This document shows, piece after piece, positions 24,867-35,500 of a stretch of 64,000 bases of DNA. This DNA comes from REEB85 sp018971455 (GTDB taxonomy: Bacteria > Pseudomonadota > Alphaproteobacteria > Acetobacterales > Acetobacteraceae), in the NCBI GenBank assembly GCA_028871195.1, contig JAGWNT010000007.1, positions 1 to 64,000 on the forward strand, given 5' to 3'. Below the pieces are notes generated by a model. The model was not told where the DNA came from. It saw only the letters and a program-made list of their open reading frames with translations, and did no database searches. Made by a program: the position numbers and the translations under genes. Position 1 is the stretch's first letter, and the number at the start of each line of letters is the position of its first letter.

Positions 24867-25674
24867 GCTGCCTCGCAGGCGCGGCGACGCGCGCGGCATG
24901 GGTGAAGACCTCGAACTCCGCGCCGCGGGCGATGCCGACCAGCGTGATGCCGGCGGCCTCGGCGGTGCGCACGGCCAGCGCGGTGGGCGCGGAAATGGCG
25001 GCCAGCACCGGCGCGCCGATCATCGCCGCCTTCTGCACCAGCTCCACCGACAGCCGGCTCGACAGCACGACGATGCCCGCCTCCACCGTGCGGCCGGCGC
25101 GGGCCAGCGCGCCGGCCAGCTTGTCGAGCGCGTTGTGCCGGCCGACATCCTCGCGCAGCAGGAACGCGCCGCCCGGCTGCCAGAACCCCGCGGCATGCAC
25201 GGCGTGGGTCTGGCTGTTGATGTCCTGGGCCGGCTCCAGCGCGGCCATCGCGGCGATGAGTCCGGCCGCATCGGTGCGCCATTGCGCCGCCACGCGCGGC
25301 ACGCTGCGCGCCGCCTCGGCCAGGCTCTCCAGCCCGCACATGCCGCACCCGGCCGGCCCGATATAGCGGCGGCGGCGCGCGGCGAAGGCGTCGGACGGGC
25401 CGCTCGCGAGCCACATGCGCAGATTGATGCCGTCGCGCCCGGGCACGATTTCAAGATCGCTGATCTCGCCCGCCGCCGTCACCACCCCCTCGGTGAGGCT
25501 GAAGCCGACGGCGAAATCCTCCAGATCGACGGGGCTGGCCATCATCACCGCATGGGTGGCGCCGTCATAGGTCAGCGCCACCGGCACCTCCTCGGCGAGC
25601 AGGCGGGCGTCGCGGCGCGCCCGCCCCGCCTGCCATCGTTCCGTGGTCACCGAAAGGACGGGGCGGGGCATCAT
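24856..25674 (-). CDS. fdhD: Formate dehydrogenase accessory sulfurtransferase
   Basis: 272 aa. FdhD moves sulfur onto the molybdenum cofactor before it enters formate dehydrogenase. The catalytic CxxC appears as CGMCG in GPAGCGMCGLESL (about residue 120), and the conserved AFLLREDVGRHNALDKLAG and VLSSRLSVELVQKAAMIG are intact. Two consecutive ATG codons (25674 and 25671) overlap the fdsA stop; the first gives an ATGA overlap and is used here. Confidence 0.95.
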   Translation of the reverse strand: MMPRPVLSVTTERWQAGRARRDARLLAEEVPVALTYDGATHAVMMASPVDLEDFAVGFSLTEGVVTAAGEISDLEIVPGRDGINLRMWLASGPSDAFAARRRRYIGPAGCGMCGLESLAEAARSVPRVAAQWRTDAAGLIAAMAALEPAQDINSQTHAVHAAGFWQPGGAFLLREDVGRHNALDKLAGALARAGRTVEAGIVVLSSRLSVELVQKAAMIGAPVLAAISAPTALAVRTAEAAGITLVGIARGAEFEVFTHAARVAAPARQHVA

Positions 25675-28514
25675 TCGGCCGCCGGCGCCGCCGCGACATG
25701 CCGGCTGGCGGCACTGTGGGCGCGATAGCGACGCTGCCAGTCCGTCGGACCATTGGTGGGCGAGACCTGCACGGCCGTCACCTTGTATTCCGGGCAGTTT
25801 GTTGCCCAATCCGACTGGTCTGTGGTGACCACGTTGGCCTGCGTCTCGGGATGGTGGAAGGTGGTGTAGACAACGCCGGGCGCCACGCGGTCGGTGATAT
25901 GGGCGCGCAGGCTGGTGGCGCCGGCGCGGCTCTGCACGCGCACCCAGTCACCCTCGCGCACGCCGCGCATTTCCGCGTCGTTCGGATGGATCTCCAGCCG
26001 GTCCTCCTCATGCCAGCGGAGATTCTCCGTGCGCCGCGTCTGCGCGCCGACATTGTACTGGCTGAGGATCCGCCCGGTGGTCAGCAGCAGCGGGAAGCGC
26101 TGGCCCGTGCGCTCCTCGCTCGGCACGTAGTCGGTGATCGCGAACCGGCCCTTTCCGCGGGCGATATGGCCGACATGCATCACCGGCGTGCCGGTGGGTG
26201 CCGCCTCGTTGCAGGGCCACTGCACCGAGCCCACGCGGTCGAGCAGCTCGTAGGACACGCCGGCGAAGGCGGGTGTCGTCGCCGCCACCTCGGCCATGAT
26301 CTGCGCGGGATGGGTGTAGGTCCAGTCGAGCCCCATGGCGCGGGCCAGCGCCTGGGTGATCTCCCAGTCCGCCATCCCCGAGCGCGGCGGCATGACGCGG
26401 CGGACGCGGTTGATGCGCCGCTCGGCATTGGTGAAGGTGCCGTCCTTCTCGAGGAAGGTGGAGCCGGGCAGGAAGACGTGGGCGTAGTCGGCGGTTTCGT
26501 TCAGGAACAGATCCTGCACCACGACGCATTCCATCGCCGCGAGCCCGGCGGCGACGTGCGCGGTATCGGGATCGGACTGCACGATGTCCTCGCCCTCGAT
26601 GTAGAGGCCCTTGAAGGTGCCGTCGGCCGCCGCGTCGAGCATGTTGGGAATGCGCAGCCCCGGCTCGGTGGGCAGGGCCACGTGCCACATCCGCTCGAAT
26701 ATTTCGCGCGTGGCGCTGTCGCTGACATGGCGGTAGCCGGGATATTCATGCGGGAAGGAGCCCATGTCGCAGGCGCCCTGCACGTTGTTCTGACCACGCA
26801 GCGGATTGACCCCCACGCCGGGCCGGCCAAGGTTGCCGGTGGCCATGGCGAGATTGGCGATCGCCATCACCGTCGTCGTGCCCTGGCTGTGCTCGGTGAC
26901 GCCGAGGCCGTAATAGATCGCGGCATTTCCGCCGGTGGCGTAGAGGCGGGCTGCGTCGCGGATCAGTCCGGCATCGATGCCGGCAAGCGAGGCCACGGCC
27001 TCCGGGCTATGGCGCTGCTCGGCCACGAAGTCCGCCCAGGCCTGGAACCCGTCCCAGTCGCACTGGGTGCGGACATAATTCTCATCGACCAGCCCCTCGG
27101 TGACGATGACATGGGCCAGCGCCGTCAGCACGGCAACATTGGTGCCGGGCCGCAGGGCGAGGTGGAAATCGGCCGAGACATGCGGCGTATGGACGAGGTC
27201 GATGCGCCGCGGGTCGATGACGATGAGGCGGGCGCCTTCGCGCAGGCGGCGTTTCATGCGCGAGGCGAAGACGGGATGCGCGTCGGTCGGGTTGGCGCCG
27301 ATCACCAGCATCACATCGCACTGCTCGACACTGTCGAAATCCTGGGTGCCGGCCGAGGTGCCATAGGCGGCGCCCAGCCCATAGCCGGTCGGCGAATGGC
27401 AGACACGGGCGCAGGTATCGACATTGTTGTTGCCGAAGCCGGACCGCACCAGTTTCTGGATCAGGTAGGTCTCCTCATTGGTGCAGCGCGAGGAGGTGAT
27501 GGCGCCGATGCTGTCGCGGCCATGGGTTTTCTGCAATCTGGCGAATTCACGCGCGACGTGGCCGAGCGCCTCCTCCCAGCTCACCTCCCGCCAGGGATCG
27601 GTGGTTCTGGCACGCAGCATCGGCCTGGTGATGCGGTCGCGATGGGTGGCGTAGCCGAAGGCGAAGCGGCCCTTGACGCAGGAATGGCCGTGATTGGCCC
27701 GCCCGTCCTTGTAGGGCACCATGCGCACTAGCTCGCCGCCGCGCATCTCCGCCTTGAAGCTGCACCCGACGCCGCAATAGGCGCAGGTGGTGACGACGGC
27801 GTGCTCCGGCTGGCCGATCTCGATGACCGAGTTCTCGATCAGCGTCGCGGTCGGGCAGGCCTGCACGCAGGCGCCGCAGCTGACGCATTCGGAGGCGAGA
27901 AAATCCTCGTCCATTCCAGCTGCGACTTTCGAGGCGAAGCCGCGCCCCTCGATGGTCAGCGCGAAGGTGCCCTGCACCTCCTCGCAGGCGCGCACGCAGC
28001 GCGAGCAGACGATGCATTTGGCCGGGTCGAAGGTGAAATACGGATTGGACGTGTCCTTCTGCTGACCCAGATGGTTCGCGCCCTCATCGCCATAGCGCAC
28101 CTCACGCAGCCCGACCGCGCCCGCCATGTCCTGCAGCTCGCAATCGCCATTGGCCGCACAGGTCAGGCAGTCCAGCGGATGGTCGGAGATGTAGAGCTCC
28201 ATCACCCCGCGGCGCAGCTGCTTGAGGCGCTCGCTCTGGGTGGCGACCGCCATGCCGGCGGCGACCGGCGTGGTGCAGGAGGCCGGCGTGCCGCTGCGCC
28301 CTTCGATCTCCACCAGGCAGAGCCGGCAGGATCCGAAAGCGGCCAGGCTGTCGGTGGCGCAGAGTTTCGGCACGGTGACGCCGGCCTCCATGGCCGCGCG
28401 CATGATCGAGGTGCCTTCCGGCACCATGACCGCCATGCCGTCGATGGTGAGCGAGACCATGCCAGCGGAGCCGGATGGCGGCGTGCCGTGGTCGGTTTCC
28501 TGGATCAGGCCCAT
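25671..28514 (-). CDS. fdsA: NAD-dependent formate dehydrogenase, molybdopterin alpha subunit
   Basis: 947 aa. Order of cofactor sites: an N-terminal [2Fe-2S] domain (FGSCRLCLVEIEG), a His/Cys cluster (HPLDCLTCAANGDCELQ), two [4Fe-4S] motifs (CIVCSRCVRACEE and CVSCGACVQACPTA), the molybdopterin-domain cluster (CAYCGVGC plus SCVKGRF), and the catalytic Mo ligand Cys in DTCARVCHSPTGYG. Cys rather than selenocysteine is encoded. It oxidises formate to CO2; electrons go to FdsB/FdsG and NAD. Fourteen bases separate it from fdsB. Confidence 0.96.
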   Translation of the reverse strand: MGLIQETDHGTPPSGSAGMVSLTIDGMAVMVPEGTSIMRAAMEAGVTVPKLCATDSLAAFGSCRLCLVEIEGRSGTPASCTTPVAAGMAVATQSERLKQLRRGVMELYISDHPLDCLTCAANGDCELQDMAGAVGLREVRYGDEGANHLGQQKDTSNPYFTFDPAKCIVCSRCVRACEEVQGTFALTIEGRGFASKVAAGMDEDFLASECVSCGACVQACPTATLIENSVIEIGQPEHAVVTTCAYCGVGCSFKAEMRGGELVRMVPYKDGRANHGHSCVKGRFAFGYATHRDRITRPMLRARTTDPWREVSWEEALGHVAREFARLQKTHGRDSIGAITSSRCTNEETYLIQKLVRSGFGNNNVDTCARVCHSPTGYGLGAAYGTSAGTQDFDSVEQCDVMLVIGANPTDAHPVFASRMKRRLREGARLIVIDPRRIDLVHTPHVSADFHLALRPGTNVAVLTALAHVIVTEGLVDENYVRTQCDWDGFQAWADFVAEQRHSPEAVASLAGIDAGLIRDAARLYATGGNAAIYYGLGVTEHSQGTTTVMAIANLAMATGNLGRPGVGVNPLRGQNNVQGACDMGSFPHEYPGYRHVSDSATREIFERMWHVALPTEPGLRIPNMLDAAADGTFKGLYIEGEDIVQSDPDTAHVAAGLAAMECVVVQDLFLNETADYAHVFLPGSTFLEKDGTFTNAERRINRVRRVMPPRSGMADWEITQALARAMGLDWTYTHPAQIMAEVAATTPAFAGVSYELLDRVGSVQWPCNEAAPTGTPVMHVGHIARGKGRFAITDYVPSEERTGQRFPLLLTTGRILSQYNVGAQTRRTENLRWHEEDRLEIHPNDAEMRGVREGDWVRVQSRAGATSLRAHITDRVAPGVVYTTFHHPETQANVVTTDQSDWATNCPEYKVTAVQVSPTNGPTDWQRRYRAHSAASRHVAAAPAAE

Positions 28515-28527
28515 CGGTCCTCGTCCT

Positions 28528-30072
28528 TCACGCCGCGGCGCGGGCGCGCGCGGCGAAATCCTCGGGGAAATGGCGCAACGCGCTCAGCACCGGGAAGGGC
28601 GTGAACCCGCCCAGGGCGCAGAGCGAGCCGAGCCGCATGGTGGCGCAGAGGTCTTCCAGCAGGGCGGTGTTCTCGCCAACGCGCTCGCCCCGCATGATGC
28701 GCTCGATCACCTCGCGCCCGCGCACCGCGCCGATGCGGCAGGGCGTGCATTTCCCGCAGGATTCGAGGGCGCAGAACGCCATGGCGAAGCGCGCCATCTC
28801 CGCCATGTCCACGCTGTCGTCGAACACCACCAGGCCGCCATGGCCGATCAGCCCGTCCTGCGCGGCGAAGGCCTCGTAATCATAGGGCGTGTCAAACAGC
28901 GCGGGCGGGAAATAGGCGCCGAGCGGGCCGCCGGCCTGCACCGCGCGCACCGGACGGCCGCTCGCCGTGCCGCCGCCGATCCGCATGACCAGTTCGCCGA
29001 GGGTGACGCCGAAACCGGCCTCGAACAATCCGCCATGGCGGATGTTGCCGGCGAGCTGGATCGGCATGGTGCCGCGCGAGCGGCCGATGCCGAAGGCCGC
29101 ATAGGCGGCGCCGCCGCGATGCAGGATCGTGGGGATCGTCGCCAGCGACAGCAGGTTGTTGACCACCGTGGGCTCGCCGAACAGGCCGTGATGGGCGGGC
29201 AGTGGCGGCTTGGCGCGCACCATGCCGCGTCGTCCCTCCAGGCTTTCCAACAGCGCCGTCTCCTCGCCGCAGACATAGGCGCCCGCGCCGACGCGCAATT
29301 CAAGATCGAAGCGCGTGGCCGAACCCAGCACGCCGCCCAGCAGCCCCTCGGCATAGGCGCGCTCGATGGCGGCCTGCATGGTTCGATTGGCATGGGGATA
29401 TTCGGAGCGCGAATAGATGAAGCCCTGCGTCGCGCCGACGATGAAACCGGCGATCGCCATGCCTTCGATGAGTGCGAACGGATCGCCCTCCATCAGCATG
29501 CGGTCGGCAAAGGTGCCGCTGTCGCCTTCATCGGCGTTGCAGACGATGTATTTCTGCCGGCCGGGCGCGGCGCGCACGGTCTGCCATTTGACGCCGGTCG
29601 GAAACCCCGCGCCGCCGCGCCCGCGCAGGCCGGAGGCGACGATTTCGGCAAGCGCCGCGCCGGCCCCCAGTTCGAACGCGCGCGCCAGTCCGCGCAGCCC
29701 GTCATGGGTGCGGTAATCGGCCAGCGAGAGGGGATCGACGATGCCGCAGCGCGCGAAGGTCAGTCGGGTCTGGGCGGCGAGAAACGGATGCGCCTCCGGC
29801 CGTCCGATGCACAGCGGGTGCGCGCCGCCGGTCAGCATCCCGGCATCGAGCAGGCCGGCGATATCTGCCGGCGTGACCGGGCCATAGGCGATCCGCCCAC
29901 CCGGCGTCTCGACCTCGACCAGCGGCTCGAGCCACATCATGCCGCGCGAGCCGGTGCGGGTGATGGCGATCTCTGCCCCGCGCGCCGCCGCCGCCGCCAG
30001 CGCCCGCGCGACGCCATCGGCCCCGACCGCGAGGGCGGCGGCATCGCGGGGGATGAAGAGCCGCGTGGTCAT
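28528..30072 (-). CDS. fdsB: NAD-dependent formate dehydrogenase, flavin beta subunit
   Basis: 514 aa NuoF-like protein with an N-terminal thioredoxin-like extension (about residues 1-100). FMN/NAD sites are RGRGGAGFPTGVKW and GAGAYVCGEETALLESLEG; the [4Fe-4S] ligands lie in ESCGKCTPCRIG. It reduces NAD with electrons from FdsA. The ATG at 30072 overlaps the fdsG stop as ATGA, and longer in-frame readings are out of character with the family. Confidence 0.95.
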   Translation of the reverse strand: MTTRLFIPRDAAALAVGADGVARALAAAAARGAEIAITRTGSRGMMWLEPLVEVETPGGRIAYGPVTPADIAGLLDAGMLTGGAHPLCIGRPEAHPFLAAQTRLTFARCGIVDPLSLADYRTHDGLRGLARAFELGAGAALAEIVASGLRGRGGAGFPTGVKWQTVRAAPGRQKYIVCNADEGDSGTFADRMLMEGDPFALIEGMAIAGFIVGATQGFIYSRSEYPHANRTMQAAIERAYAEGLLGGVLGSATRFDLELRVGAGAYVCGEETALLESLEGRRGMVRAKPPLPAHHGLFGEPTVVNNLLSLATIPTILHRGGAAYAAFGIGRSRGTMPIQLAGNIRHGGLFEAGFGVTLGELVMRIGGGTASGRPVRAVQAGGPLGAYFPPALFDTPYDYEAFAAQDGLIGHGGLVVFDDSVDMAEMARFAMAFCALESCGKCTPCRIGAVRGREVIERIMRGERVGENTALLEDLCATMRLGSLCALGGFTPFPVLSALRHFPEDFAARARAAA

Positions 30073-30557
30073 GGCGCCGGCCCGGGGTCGCGCGGCGCGC
30101 CGAGGGCCGCGTCGAGCATCGCGGCGTCGAGCCGGCCGAGCGGCGCGCCGTCGAGCAGCGCCGCCGGCGCGCAGGCGCACAGGCCGAGGCAGTACGCCGC
30201 CTCCACCGTCAGCGCGCCATCGGCGGTGGTCTCGCCCCAGCCGATGCCCAGGCGACGCAGCAGCGCCTCGGACTGGGCGGCGGCGCCCATCGCCTGGCAG
30301 GCCTCGGCCCGGCACAGCCTGAGCACCCGCCGGCCGGGAGGGGCGTCGCGAAAATCGTGATAGAAGGTAACGATGCCGTGCATTTCGGCACGGGTGATGT
30401 TGAGGGCCGCCGCCATCATCGGCACGGCGGCCGCGGGAATGTGGCCAAAGGCGTCCTGGACGGCGTGCAACATCGGCAATGCCGCGCCGGGCCGGGCCGC
30501 GTGGGCGGCGATGATCTCGCCGCCGCGCTCCGCATTCCACGGATCGTAATGGGTCAT
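30069..30557 (-). CDS. fdsG: NAD-dependent formate dehydrogenase, gamma subunit
   Basis: 162 aa NuoE-like subunit. The [2Fe-2S] ligands are Cys in LCRAEACQAMG and in YCLGLCACAP (C-x4-C and C-x3-C). The N-terminal helix bundle (MLHAVQDAFGHIPAAAVPMM) is typical. It relays electrons between FdsA and FdsB. First gene of fdsGBA-fdhD-fdsD. The ATG at 30557 has only a poor ribosome-binding match (GGGGTAG), with a stronger GAGGGGAG about 20 bases upstream. Confidence 0.93.
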   Translation of the reverse strand: MTHYDPWNAERGGEIIAAHAARPGAALPMLHAVQDAFGHIPAAAVPMMAAALNITRAEMHGIVTFYHDFRDAPPGRRVLRLCRAEACQAMGAAAQSEALLRRLGIGWGETTADGALTVEAAYCLGLCACAPAALLDGAPLGRLDAAMLDAALGAPRDPGPAP

Positions 30558-30693
30558 GATTATTCTACCCCGAACGCTCCCCTCACCTAGGAGTTGCACC
30601 CGCCGCGGGCCAATACAACAGCCAACACGGCGCGCCGCGAGAGAAATTTCCCGCGCGCCCCCGCCACCGCGCAGAGGGGCGGCGAGGCCGGCG

Positions 30694-32571
30694 CTATTTC
30701 ACCCGCACGGCGGCATGGGCGGCCGCCCCGTCCGCATCGAGAATGGTCAGCCGGTAGAACCCCGGCGCGGGCGGGCGCCAGGCGATGTCGCGCCGGGCGG
30801 GGTCGGTGGCGAGCGGCATGCCGTCGATCAGGAAGCGCAACGGCCGCTGGCCGCCCATGGCGCGCAGGACGATGCGCCCCCGCCCGTCCAGCACCGCGCC
30901 GGGGGGCGGGAACAGCAGGCGCAGCGCGTCGGCGTGCAGATGGTGCACGGGCGCCGCGGCCAATTCGGCCGGCATCGGGCGGGGGGCGGGGGGCAGCACG
31001 TCGAACACGCTGGCTAGCAGCGGCAGGGCGAGCGCGGCGCCGGTGGCGCCGGGCAAGGGCGTGCCGTCGGGCCGGCCGACCCAGATTCCGACCACATGCC
31101 GGCGGTCGAAGCCGAGCGCCCACGCATCGCGCCCGCCCCAGCTGGTGCCGGTCTTCCAGGCGATGCCGGGTGGGCCGCCGGCCGGGAAGGGCCGCGTCAG
31201 GATCCGGGCGATGCTGGCGGCGACATCGGCCGAGACGAAGGCCGCGCGCGGCACCGGGCGCGCGGCGTCCAGGCGGAGCATGGCGGTCCGGCCATCGCCG
31301 GCGATGGCTTCGTACAATCCCGCGGCCTCGCGCAGCGAAATGCCGGCGCCGCCGAGGGCGAGCGGCAGCGAGGCGTCCGCGCCCGGCGGTAGGCGCAGCG
31401 TGACGCCGGCGGCGCGGATGGCGGCGGCGAAACGCGCCGGGCCGACGCGGCGCATCAAGGCCACGGCGGGCAGGTTGAGCGAGCGTTGCAGCGCCTCGGC
31501 GGCGGTGATCGGGCCGGTGAAGCCATGGTCGAAATTCTCCGGCGCGTAGCCGCCGAAATGGCGCGGCAGATCGGCCAGCCGCGTTTCCGGCCCGGCGATG
31601 CCGTCCTGGAAGGTCATGGCATAGACGAAGGGTTTCAGTGCCGAGCCCGGCGAGCGAATGGCGCGCGTGAGGTCGAGCGCGGTGTCGCCCGACGTCACCA
31701 CCGCGCGCAGGTTGCCGTGCAGGTCGGCGACCAGGACGGCGATCGCGGCCAGGTGCTGCAGCGTGCGGCGGCGTTCGGCGGCGAGGCGTTCCAGCGCGGA
31801 TTGCAGCGGCAGGTCGAGCGTGGTGGCGATGCGCGCGCCGCCGCCGAGACCGGCCAGTGCCTGGGCGGCATGGCGGGGCATGGAATGGCGGTGCGTCGGC
31901 ACCGCGCCGCCATCGGCGCCGAGGATGCGGTCGCGCAGGGCGCGCGCGCGGGCGGCGTGGCGGTCCGGGCGCAGCGCCTCCGGCCGGCGGGGGATCGCCA
32001 CCAGCAGGGCCGCCTGGGCGGCGTCGAGCAGGCGCGGCTCGATGCCGAACCAAGCCAGCGAGGCGGCGCGCACGCCTTCGAGATTGCCGCCGAACGGCGC
32101 CAGGGTCAGCCACATCGAGAGGATCTGCGCCTTGGAGAAATGCGCCTCGAGCTGCATCGCGCGGGCGATTTCGATCAGCTTGGCGCGCATGGTGCGCGGG
32201 CGCGGATGCAGCAGGCGGGCGACCTGCATCGTCAGCGTCGAGCCGCCGGCGACGATGCGGCCGGCGCGCGCATCCTCCCACGCCGCGCGCAGGAGGGCCA
32301 TCGGATCGACGCCAAGATGGGCGTGGAAGCCGCGATCCTCGGTGGCGAGCAGCGTGTCGATCAGCACCGGGGCGACATCGTCCGGCGTGGTGGGCAGGCG
32401 CCAGATGCCGCCGGGCGCAGGCAGCACGGCGACGGTCCGGCCGGCGCGATCGGTCACCACGCGCCCGGTGGCATGCAGGCGCGCGAGTTCCGGCGGAAAG
32501 GCGCGGTCAAGCCCGATCGCCGCGAGGCCAAGCAGCGCAAGCCCGGCCAGGAGGGCCGCGAGGCGCCTCAC
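30694..32571 (-). CDS. pbpC: Penicillin-binding protein 1C
   Basis: 625 aa, bifunctional peptidoglycan synthase. A single N-terminal membrane anchor is followed by a transglycosylase domain with Glu78 in ATEDRGFHAHLGVDP and GGSTLTMQ near 109-116. The transpeptidase domain has Ser310 in SPGSALKP, SLN at 364-366 and KTGTS at 473-477, and a short C-terminal PBP1C domain ends the protein. It is shorter than the E. coli protein, mainly through compact linkers. The start overlaps the alpha-2-macroglobulin stop (ATGA), the usual bacterial pairing. Confidence 0.95.
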   Translation of the reverse strand: MRRLAALLAGLALLGLAAIGLDRAFPPELARLHATGRVVTDRAGRTVAVLPAPGGIWRLPTTPDDVAPVLIDTLLATEDRGFHAHLGVDPMALLRAAWEDARAGRIVAGGSTLTMQVARLLHPRPRTMRAKLIEIARAMQLEAHFSKAQILSMWLTLAPFGGNLEGVRAASLAWFGIEPRLLDAAQAALLVAIPRRPEALRPDRHAARARALRDRILGADGGAVPTHRHSMPRHAAQALAGLGGGARIATTLDLPLQSALERLAAERRRTLQHLAAIAVLVADLHGNLRAVVTSGDTALDLTRAIRSPGSALKPFVYAMTFQDGIAGPETRLADLPRHFGGYAPENFDHGFTGPITAAEALQRSLNLPAVALMRRVGPARFAAAIRAAGVTLRLPPGADASLPLALGGAGISLREAAGLYEAIAGDGRTAMLRLDAARPVPRAAFVSADVAASIARILTRPFPAGGPPGIAWKTGTSWGGRDAWALGFDRRHVVGIWVGRPDGTPLPGATGAALALPLLASVFDVLPPAPRPMPAELAAAPVHHLHADALRLLFPPPGAVLDGRGRIVLRAMGGQRPLRFLIDGMPLATDPARRDIAWRPPAPGFYRLTILDADGAAAHAAVRVK

Positions 32572-35500
32572 GGCGGCAGGACGGTCACGCGCCCCTCGGC
32601 CTGCCGGGCGTAGAGGGCGGGACGGTACATGTCCGCGACACTCGCGCCGGGCAGGGCGTAATCGCCGGGGGTGACGGCGCGCAGGCGGACGGCAAGGTGA
32701 ATGCCGGCGCCGTTGGCCGGCACGGTGGCCACGGCGGCGAAGCGGTCATCGGCGGCGGGCTCGGCCTCGGTCTGCGACAGCTTGCCGAGCCAGGCCATGC
32801 CGGGCACCGGGCCGGCGGCCATGCGGCTGGCGATCTCCCAGCCCGCCGGCAGGCCCTGCATCAGCATGGCGCGATGGGCCTGGCCGTCCTCGGCATGGGC
32901 GTCGAGCACCAGCACGAAGACGGTGTTCTGATGCAGCGCGTCGAGCGCCAGAGGGGCGCCGTCGAGGGTCTCGAACTGCCGGCTCACGCGCATCAGGCGC
33001 CGCGCCGCCGGCGGGGCTTCGCGCGGCACCCCGGTGATCGCGACGCTCTGCCACACCGGCTGCGTGCCCAGGTTATGGGCCGTGGCGGGGCCGGCGAGCG
33101 CCAGGCTCAGCAGTGGCGCGGCGGCCAGGGCATGCCCATCCACCGCCACGCGCACGGGCGCGCCGGCGCGGCCGAGCGCGGCGGCGGCCGCGGCCGCCCA
33201 GGCCTGCTCCTGGGTGTTGAGCCCATCGGGGGCCAGGTCCGCGCCGGGCAGGGCGGCGACCAGATGGGCCAGCCGGTCCGCCAGCAGGCCGCTCTCCTTG
33301 AGCAGCACCGCGATCGCCGCCTGGTCGCGCAGGGCGGTGCCGTAATCGGCCGGCCACCAGCCGCGGGCGGGCGCGGCCAGGGCGGCGGCGAAGGCGGCCT
33401 CGGCGCGCGGGCGGTCATGGGCGAGCGCCAGGGCCGCGCCGAGCTGCGCCTTGGCGAGCGGCGTCGGCATGTCCGCGATATGTTCGGCGAGCACCCGCGC
33501 GGCTCCCGGCAGCCCATGGCCGGCGCGGGCCAGCACGTAGAGCCGATAGGCCTGGGCGGCGCGGTCGGCCGGCTTGTCGCCGGGATCGCTCGCCGCGTCG
33601 GTGAGGAATTTGACCGCGTCGGTGAGGGCCTGGGCGGGCACGGGGGCGCCGGCATCCCGGGCGCGGAGCAGGAAATCCGTGGCGTAGGCGGACAGCCATG
33701 GCTCGGCCTCGCCATTGGCGGTCCACAGCGCGAAGCCTCCATCGAAGCGCTGGCGGTCGAGCACCGAGGCGACGGCCGCCGCCAGCCGGGCGGCGCGCTG
33801 CGGGCCGGCAACCGCGCCATCGGGCAGCATGGCGAGGGGCAGGCCCCGGCTGGTCGCCTGTTCGAGGCAGGATAGCGGGTAGTCGGCCAGGGCCTGCACC
33901 AGCGCGCCGGCATCGTAGCGCACCGGTGCGCCGAAGGTGGCGGTGGCGCGCCAGGTGCCGGGCAGGAAGCGGTCGGCCGCCGGCACCAGCGGCACCTGGG
34001 CGCCCGGCGCCAGCGCGCCCCCGGAGAGCAGCGCGAGCGGCGCGCGCGACGAGCGGACGAGGATGGCGGTGTGGCGGGTGATGTGAAACCCGTCCGGGCC
34101 GGTGACGTCGAGCGCGATGGTGCCGCGCCCGGCGCCGGTGGCGCGCAGCGTGGTCGTCTCCAGCGCCTGCCCGCCAGGGGCGAGCGTGGCGGCGAGCCGG
34201 TTCGGCCCCTCCAGCGCCAGCGGCCCGCCGAGGGTGATGCTGGCCGCCATTTCGCCCTTCGGCAGATCGAGATCGTGCAGCAGCACGGCGAGGCGGGTGG
34301 CATCGCCGGGGGCGAGGAAGCGCGGCAGCAGCGGCTCGGCGATCAACCGGTCGCGCACCACGAGATCGGTGTTCGCCGCCCCGATCCGGGTGCCCAGCCA
34401 CGACACCGCCATCAGCCGCACCTGGCCGTTGAAATCCGGCAGGGGCAGGGTGATCAGGGCCTGCCCGTCCGGCCCCGCCTGCACCGGGGGGCTGAACAGG
34501 GTGACGGTCTGCTGGGGGATTTCAGGCAGGGAGAAGGCGCCCTCGTCGCCGCCCTGGCGCAGTAGGGTGGAGCCGCCCTGCGCAGCGGCGATCAGCCGGC
34601 CCCAATCGTCACGGATGTCGATGCCGAGGCGGCGGCGGCCGAGGAAATGCGCCGTCGGGTCCGGCGAGACGAAATGCGTCAGCCGCAGGATGCCCTCATC
34701 GACGGCGGCAAGGCTGACCCAGGCCCCGGGAGCGGTGCGCACGGCGATGCGCGCGGCGGCGCGCGGCAGCACGTGGTCCGGCACGTCGATGCCCATGGCG
34801 AGCTTGCGCGCACCCGGATCCACGCCGACCCAGACGAGGCCGATGGCGCGCGCCGGATGGCCCGGCTTCGCCGCATCGCTCTCCCCGCGAAAGACGTGCA
34901 CGGCGACATAGGCTCCGGGGCCCCAGCTCGCCTCCACCGGCACCTGCAGATCGGCCCCGCCGGCGGGCACGGCGAGGTTGCGCCGGGAGATGACGCGGTC
35001 GGTCAGCACCAGCACCGTCGCCTGGCCGGCGAAGGGCGGGGCGATGTGGATGGTGACGTTCTGGCCGACCGGCACGAGCTGCCGGTCCGCCGAGACATCG
35101 ACCCGGTCCGGCACGTCGGGGCTGTCGGCACCGGCCCAGCCGGAGCGGAAGCGGTAGGAGGTGATGGCCATGCCGCCGGTCTGGGCGATCTCCAACCGGT
35201 AGCGGCCGAATTCCAGCTTGCGCGCGAAATGCAGGACGCCATCGGCGGGGATGGCGATGTCCCTGGTCTCCAGCGGCTCGTCGCGCCACACCGTTTCGTA
35301 GCGGGCGAGCCTGCCATCCATGACCACGTGCCAGTCCGGCCGCTCGCGCACCAGGCGCAGCTTCGCCGCCATCGCCATCGGCGTGCCGTCGGGGTGCACG
35401 GCGAGGATGTCGAAGGCGGCCTCGGTGCCGGCATCGACGGCGCCGCCGGCGAAGGCGGGGCGGATGCCGATGAACGGGTTGGCGCCGCGCACCGGCATGG

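Noticed and set aside
30558..30693. Possible sigma-54 promoter (TTGGCCCG and GGGTGCA) before fdsG
   Set aside because: The GG and GC elements are 12 bases apart rather than the required 10, and no enhancer-like repeats are seen.
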